A stretch of 64,000 nt of DNA, taken from contig NZ_VKDC01000018.1 of the NCBI RefSeq assembly GCF_007097395.1, positions 174,076-238,075 of the forward strand, written 5' to 3'. Positions 59,700-64,000 of this stretch are shown here, piece after piece. The first letter of the stretch is position 1. The number at the start of each line of letters is the position of its first letter. Origin of the DNA: Fulvivirga sp. M361 (GTDB lineage Bacteria > Bacteroidota > Bacteroidia > Cytophagales > Cyclobacteriaceae). The translations under genes and the position numbers were made by a program. The notes under the pieces are model-generated. The model made no database searches. It was not told where the DNA came from and saw only the letters and a list, made by a program, of their open reading frames with translations.

Positions 59700-61010
59700 A
59701 TGAAACGGATAAAGATCAGCGCTCTTATCAGCCTAGTGGTAATCCAATGTATTTCCGCCCAGTCTGTCGATCAAAGACAGGACTGCCTGGTGAAAGATCC
59801 TGGTGATTTTGAATTTTTTGAATCCTGGCTACAATCCAAATCCGTACAACGAGGGTACAGCATTACCTCTGATGTGATCTATCGTATTCCGGTAGTGGTT
59901 CATGTACTGCATATGGGGGACCCCATGGGAGAGGGCTTTAATTTTTCCGAAGAGCAAATACATTCACAAATAGAAGTGATGAATCAGGACTTCAGAAAGA
60001 AAGAAGGTACATCTGGATACAACGAACATCCGGATGGGGCAGACGCCGGAATTGAATTCATATTAGCCAAAACCTCTCCCGATGGTGAACCGACTAACGG
60101 CATTGTGCGCATCGATATGACCACATCCGACCATCTTAACTTAAGTGGAGACCTGCTTGCAGTTGGCTGGAGTTTCAATGTATGGGATCCACATGAATAC
60201 CTCAATGTTTATTCGGTGCCTTCCATTCCTGATTTCGGATTGGGATATGCAAGGTTTCCGATAACGGATCTAATTCCCCTTCCTGATGGGCAAGAGGAAC
60301 TTATCATACCAGGATTTGAGACAGTACATGGTGTTGCAGTCAGAGATCTCGATGGCATAGCCATTAATGCCAATCATTTTGGAAGGGTCGATCTTGAATC
60401 AAGTTATAACCTTGGAAGAACGGGGACACATGAAGCAGGACACTTCCTTGGGTTGTACCACACCTGGGGGCCTGCGAAATTCGAAGGTACGTGCAATGGT
60501 GATGACTTTTGTGAAGATACTCCCCCTACGTCTGATCTTACCACTGGTTGTCCTGCTAACAAACTTGCCTGTGATGGGTCCAAGGCTATGATTGAAAATT
60601 ATATGGATTACAGCGACGATGCCTGCATGAATATATTCACGAGGGATCAGGTCAAACGCATGCGCACAGTCCTTGAAAACAGTCCAAGACGAAAGTCTCT
60701 TCTTACCTCTAAAGGATTATTTCCTCCTGATCCTGTGCTTAACATCCCTGAACCAATAGTTCAACAGACAAGTGTCTATCCAAACCCCTTTGAGGATCAG
60801 CTGTTTATTCACATGCCCGAAAAGGCAGGGCTTACTGAAAATATAGAATTATATGACCTGTCTGGTTACTACCTTGGCAAAGTTTCGCTTAAGCCTGTTG
60901 GAAATCAAACCTATCACACCACAAGACTTCCGGGGCAACTCCCCAAAACGATCATTATAAAAGTACCTGTTGAGAATAAAGCCGAGTGGCACAGGGTGAT
61001 CAGAAAATAA
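59700..61010 (+). CDS. Secreted M43-family zinc metalloprotease with T9SS sorting domain
   Basis: The ATG at 59700 is preferred over TTG 59691 because it starts the signal peptide directly (MKRIKISALISLVVIQCISAQ), giving 436 residues. The catalytic site is HEAGHFLGLYHTWG (HExxHxxGxxH-type), followed by the Cys-rich loop FCEDTPPTSDLTTGCP and the Met-turn region MDYSDDACMNIFT. This is the M43B (cytophagalysin/pappalysin-like) pattern. A C-terminal sorting domain (VYPNPFEDQLFIHMPEK...LYDLSGYYLG) directs type IX secretion. It degrades extracellular protein. It stands alone, divergent from the NTF2-like gene. Confidence 0.92.
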   Translation: MKRIKISALISLVVIQCISAQSVDQRQDCLVKDPGDFEFFESWLQSKSVQRGYSITSDVIYRIPVVVHVLHMGDPMGEGFNFSEEQIHSQIEVMNQDFRKKEGTSGYNEHPDGADAGIEFILAKTSPDGEPTNGIVRIDMTTSDHLNLSGDLLAVGWSFNVWDPHEYLNVYSVPSIPDFGLGYARFPITDLIPLPDGQEELIIPGFETVHGVAVRDLDGIAINANHFGRVDLESSYNLGRTGTHEAGHFLGLYHTWGPAKFEGTCNGDDFCEDTPPTSDLTTGCPANKLACDGSKAMIENYMDYSDDACMNIFTRDQVKRMRTVLENSPRRKSLLTSKGLFPPDPVLNIPEPIVQQTSVYPNPFEDQLFIHMPEKAGLTENIELYDLSGYYLGKVSLKPVGNQTYHTTRLPGQLPKTIIIKVPVENKAEWHRVIRK

Positions 61011-61336
61011 TTTCTTTTAATTGAGATATTGAACCTCGATTATGCGCAGGCTAACATACAGTTTATATATCTGATCTTGTATTAAATACTCGTACCTCGT
61101 ATTGCGGAAATTTTTGGGCATTTGTCACAAAATGTCGATTAATTTTGAAGATTTTCCTTTGGTATCTTGTACGATCCTTTCACGGGATTTTCGAACGGTA
61201 CTAACACAGTCAAAATCTTTTTCAGTCGTTGTTTTCATAATCCATGTCTAAGTTTTGCAACAAACTTTCACCTATTCTCCGCGCTCATGTCAGATGGTTT
61301 TATGGTACGTCATCCAATTTTCACCAAAAGAATTGA
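61011..61336. other. Convergent intergenic stretch
   Basis: No gene is seen in these 326 bases between the metalloprotease and the FAD-oxidase genes, which converge here. No clear terminator with a T run was found. Confidence 0.4.
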
Positions 61337-62914
61337 CTAAGCAATCCGTTCCTTGTTTAGCCCCACACGTTGCAAAAAATCATTGTCGAATACCTCCATC
61401 ATTTCCGGTCGAAGCAGGTTGTTTCGTTGTAGCTTCCATTCATTCACTTTATCGTTTCCGTACATCGTCTTAACCAAATCAGGACGGTTCCAGTCCGTAT
61501 TCTTACCCCAGTGGACCGTAAACTCAATACCGGCATTGACAAAAGTTTCTATAATTACTTGTTCAACTTCCTCCTGAGACCTTAAATCTCCGAAAGGATT
61601 CCATTGGATGCCATCCAAGCCAATCACGGCACTTAGAGGAAAACGGGTAAACCCGAGGGTCGATTTAGTCTGTTGAACTAGCTTAATGGCTGATAAACCA
61701 GGTACTTTATGATTTTTAAATATACCGCAAAACACTGCCATGGCATCACTTATTTTGGAATGATCAACTGCAATGGCCCAAGAAAAACCGGGTGAATCAA
61801 AATCTACCGGATGAAAAATATCTCCCAGGGTTCCAATTACCGGTTTAATCTCTTTTTTAGGATCAGGGAATACTTGTCCCTGCAACAACTTTGTAATAAG
61901 CCTGGTAAGCTTCCCTTCACTTTTTTCCAATGCCCAATGAATGATACTAAACATATCAGGATGTAGCTCCGTGGCGATATCATATTCAGAACGAGTGCCT
62001 GCTTGATAAGGAATTTTGTAAATAACTTCAGCTACGGTGTTCTTTTTAGTATATTGATTGATATAAGGCTTAAAGTGATAGGGGATAATGGGTTCTCCTT
62101 CATCATTCAACTCTTCTTTCACTTGAAACGCGGAGTTTTTAAAGTCTAATGTTTGAAGTAATTGAATGGCGTCTTTGTACTCGATAGGTTTAATATAGCG
62201 CTTCAAAGAATAAATATCTTCCACTTCAAGCACAACAGCCGCAATAAAGCCAAAAGACCCTAAACCAACCAGAGCAGCATTAAAAAGCGCATCATTACGT
62301 ATCACACGACTACGTAGTTGATTCGTGACGAATTCATCATTCAGAATTGGTTCTGAATCACGCTCAATGTACACACGATCATTTTCTTCCGGCCCAATAA
62401 TTAAATGCATTCCCCTCACATAGTCTGACATACACTGACGCTCTAAACCACTGCCATGTACACCGGTCGAAATGACTCCGGCAATGGTTTGACCATTACT
62501 GCCTCCACATGTTTTTAATGATTTTTGACGATCCTCTAAAAACACATTTAATTGGTTCACCGTAGCTCCGCATTGGCTGAATACCAAATTATCATATTTA
62601 ATCGTTTGATTCGCCAAGTGTAACTGATCGCTTGTAATTGGTAAGCGAATATCTAACGCTGCATTGGCATGGATCCTACTGCCATTAAACGCTATGTCAT
62701 TTAGTGACCATCGAGAACCAATGGCACGAAATCGTTTTCCTTCTTCCAAACATTCTTTCAACAATCCTTGTATTTCTATAACTGTGGCATAATGCAAGTC
62801 ATAACTCACTTCTCCTTTTTGTTGAGCCCGATACATCAATTCGATGGGGAAAGGACCATTGCTATGCCATGTGCTCAATTCTGTGCGAGGAATTCTGTCT
62901 GTTGATATTTTCAT
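61337..62914 (-). CDS. VAO-type FAD-dependent oxidase (aldonolactone/alditol oxidase-like), without the covalent-FAD His
   Basis: The 525-residue protein has a PCMH-type FAD domain (about 40-215; FRAIGSRWSLNDIAF, CGGSNGQTIAGVISTGVHGSG for the pyrophosphate) and a C-terminal substrate domain ending EFTVHWGKNTDWNRPDLVKTMYG, as in arabinono-1,4-lactone/gulonolactone oxidases. In these enzymes the first loop normally carries GxGHS with the His that binds FAD covalently; here it reads IGSRWS, so FAD is probably not covalently bound through this residue. It oxidises an aldonolactone, alditol or related alcohol. It follows the lipoprotein gene by 12 bases on the same strand. Confidence 0.8.
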   Translation of the reverse strand: MKISTDRIPRTELSTWHSNGPFPIELMYRAQQKGEVSYDLHYATVIEIQGLLKECLEEGKRFRAIGSRWSLNDIAFNGSRIHANAALDIRLPITSDQLHLANQTIKYDNLVFSQCGATVNQLNVFLEDRQKSLKTCGGSNGQTIAGVISTGVHGSGLERQCMSDYVRGMHLIIGPEENDRVYIERDSEPILNDEFVTNQLRSRVIRNDALFNAALVGLGSFGFIAAVVLEVEDIYSLKRYIKPIEYKDAIQLLQTLDFKNSAFQVKEELNDEGEPIIPYHFKPYINQYTKKNTVAEVIYKIPYQAGTRSEYDIATELHPDMFSIIHWALEKSEGKLTRLITKLLQGQVFPDPKKEIKPVIGTLGDIFHPVDFDSPGFSWAIAVDHSKISDAMAVFCGIFKNHKVPGLSAIKLVQQTKSTLGFTRFPLSAVIGLDGIQWNPFGDLRSQEEVEQVIIETFVNAGIEFTVHWGKNTDWNRPDLVKTMYGNDKVNEWKLQRNNLLRPEMMEVFDNDFLQRVGLNKERIA

Positions 62915-62926
62915 AAAATAGTTTAA

Positions 62927-63502
62927 TTAACGCTCACCACACACATATAAAACCCTGGCTAATTTCGGGGTGCCCGCGTTGTAAAACATCCATTCGATAG
63001 AATGGAAACCCGATGAGCAAACACCATCACCTATGGGCTCAATCAGATATTTTCCATCCGAGATCCAGTTCATATTGATATCTTCTTGAACACAAACATA
63101 TTCCAAACTTATATCCAGCAGTTTTCCTCGTTTTCGAAGTCGTGAGTTCTTGTGAATGACCATAGCGATTCCCTTATTACAAATCGGTGTTTGAACGATG
63201 GCTTGTGCGGGTACACTGGTAAGATTCATTTTTATTGTAGTGTCTAACTGATGTGTCGGCAGTTGTTGAAATGCTTGATATTTCTGCGTCCTGGTACTTT
63301 CGCTCATGTCTGTTATAGATACAGGGAAATTCACTTTTTTATAGCGGTAAATTTTACTTTCCAACTCATTTAATTCTTCTTTCTCGTGTTGAACCGGGCT
63401 TTGCAGAATCACAGAATACATTCCTATTTTACTGCAGCTGATAAAAAAACTGACAAAAAGAATCAGTAGCAAGAGTCTAAAGCTGATTATTGAAAACCTC
63501 AT
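62927..63502 (-). CDS. Small lipoprotein of unknown function, operon partner of the FAD oxidase
   Basis: The 191-residue protein has a lipoprotein leader (LFVSFFISC, Cys at about residue 23). The mature sequence includes a helical N-terminal part (HEKEELNELESKIYRYKKVNFPV), then beta-rich sequence with three Cys residues (TPICNKGIAMVIH, EYVCVQEDINMNW, GDGVCSSGFHSIEWMFYN and a final LYVCGER). I do not recognise the family. Since the FAD-oxidase gene starts 12 bases after this one, the two are probably transcribed together from the gap before 63502. Confidence 0.6.
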   Translation of the reverse strand: MRFSIISFRLLLLILFVSFFISCSKIGMYSVILQSPVQHEKEELNELESKIYRYKKVNFPVSITDMSESTRTQKYQAFQQLPTHQLDTTIKMNLTSVPAQAIVQTPICNKGIAMVIHKNSRLRKRGKLLDISLEYVCVQEDINMNWISDGKYLIEPIGDGVCSSGFHSIEWMFYNAGTPKLARVLYVCGER

Positions 63503-63890
63503 TATTAAATGTTTAATAATTAATTATTTATGAAAAATAAGTCCCCCGGAATTGTACCGTTGGCTCACATCATCCATGTTGAATTGCAATTAATTTATCT
63601 TTAAAAACAATATATGTGAAATTTCTGACAAACATCTGTAATTATCCCACTTCTTATGCTTGAAGTTGAAAAGCGAATGAGGAAAGTTAGGTTTATAGGT
63701 TTTAAACAGAAAGTAAAAACAACACGTCATCTATAAGAATATTATATTTTTTATTAATGTTAAAATTATAATATTTATTTAAAATTAATATTTCATTGGC
63801 TATTTATAAGTTAAAAAATGTATTAAATAGAGATTATCAACAGTATGCCTGTAGCTTACGAAACTAGTACACCGTTCTTTAAATATCATA
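63503..63890. other. AT-rich stretch before the transposase end
   Basis: No gene is seen. The stretch is very AT-rich, particularly at 63730-63835, and holds the promoter of the minus-strand lipoprotein/FAD-oxidase pair. If the adjoining IS630-type element is complete, one of its ends should lie within the last 50 bases. Confidence 0.4.
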
Positions 63891-64000
63891 TCAAATAATA
63901 ATCAAATCATCCATTTTGTATTTCCATTTGAATACGACGGGTTCTTCATTGATGGCACTTATTCCCTGGTAGATTCTTTCGATCAGTTCTTTTTTACTAT
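63891..64000 (-). CDS. C-terminal end of an IS630-type transposase (continues beyond window)
   Basis: Reading the minus strand from the edge, the frame gives SKKELIERIYQGISAINEEP, then VVFKWKYKMDDLIII and the stop at 63891-63893. The IERI-----INEEPVVFKWKY pattern is the usual C-terminal end of IS630-family transposases in Bacteroidota. Only about 36 residues are visible, so neither completeness nor activity can be judged. Confidence 0.6.
   Translation of the reverse strand, partial: SKKELIERIYQGISAINEEPVVFKWKYKMDDLIII

Overview
The window looks like a chromosomal segment of a member of the Bacteroidota, most likely the Cytophagia. The reasons are abundant lipoproteins with Cys-Gly-rich leaders, type IX secretion C-terminal sorting domains (30395-32311, 59700-61010), GHKL (LytS-type) kinases paired with LytTR regulators, Vps10/BNR-repeat proteins, an Oar-type TonB receptor remnant, FtsX/MacB-like permeases and a moderate GC content. 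No rRNA, tRNA, CRISPR array or complete insertion sequence was seen. The right edge carries the end of an IS630-type transposase gene, and the left edge carries the end of an unidentified membrane-protein gene.

Region 1 (650-14030) is a carbohydrate island for L-fucose and galactose. An AraC regulator is divergent from a run of genes: an acid-sugar dehydratase of the enolase superfamily, an SDR, a tiny translationally coupled ORF, a zinc-type alcohol dehydrogenase, an SSS-family Na+/sugar symporter, a lipoprotein with two RhaM-type mutarotase domains, a GH29 fucosidase, a MaoC-like hot-dog protein, a second GH29 fucosidase (a lipoprotein) and a GH2 beta-galactosidase. Kinase and aldolase genes are absent, so a non-phosphorylative (oxidative) fucose route is the best reading. 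Region 2 (14211-19334) holds three surface lipoproteins (a compact lipoprotein, 4xPKD plus LamG, and 4xIPT/TIG plus Kelch), followed on the other strand by a FtsX-like permease (19544-21925).

Region 3 (22346-28374, minus strand) is a compact seven-gene sulfur operon: a Psr/Phs-type molybdoenzyme (catalytic subunit, four-cluster ferredoxin subunit, NrfD membrane anchor), two half-size YeeE/YedE sulfur transporters and two exported rhodanese-fold proteins that both lack the catalytic cysteine. One of the two ends in a Lys-rich tail with a Gly-Gly-Cys-Ser terminus. This is the best candidate for a less well described system.

Region 4 (28667-44472) is mixed: a B12-binding radical SAM protein, a PL6-type polysaccharide lyase, a large BNR-repeat protein, a threonine-synthase-like PLP enzyme with a LysR regulator, an EF-G paralogue with altered G motifs, and an exported catalase-peroxidase. 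Region 5 (44572-59340) starts with a decayed Oar-type TonB receptor. It continues with a LytS/LytTR pair, an RND efflux operon whose TolC gene is fused to an ABC-substrate-binding-like domain and interrupted by one in-frame amber codon, an orphan response regulator, and a four-gene operon joining a second LytS/LytTR pair to an exported DOMON protein and an NTF2-like protein. Region 6 (59700-64000) has a secreted M43 metalloprotease, a VAO-type FAD oxidase with a small lipoprotein, and the transposase end.
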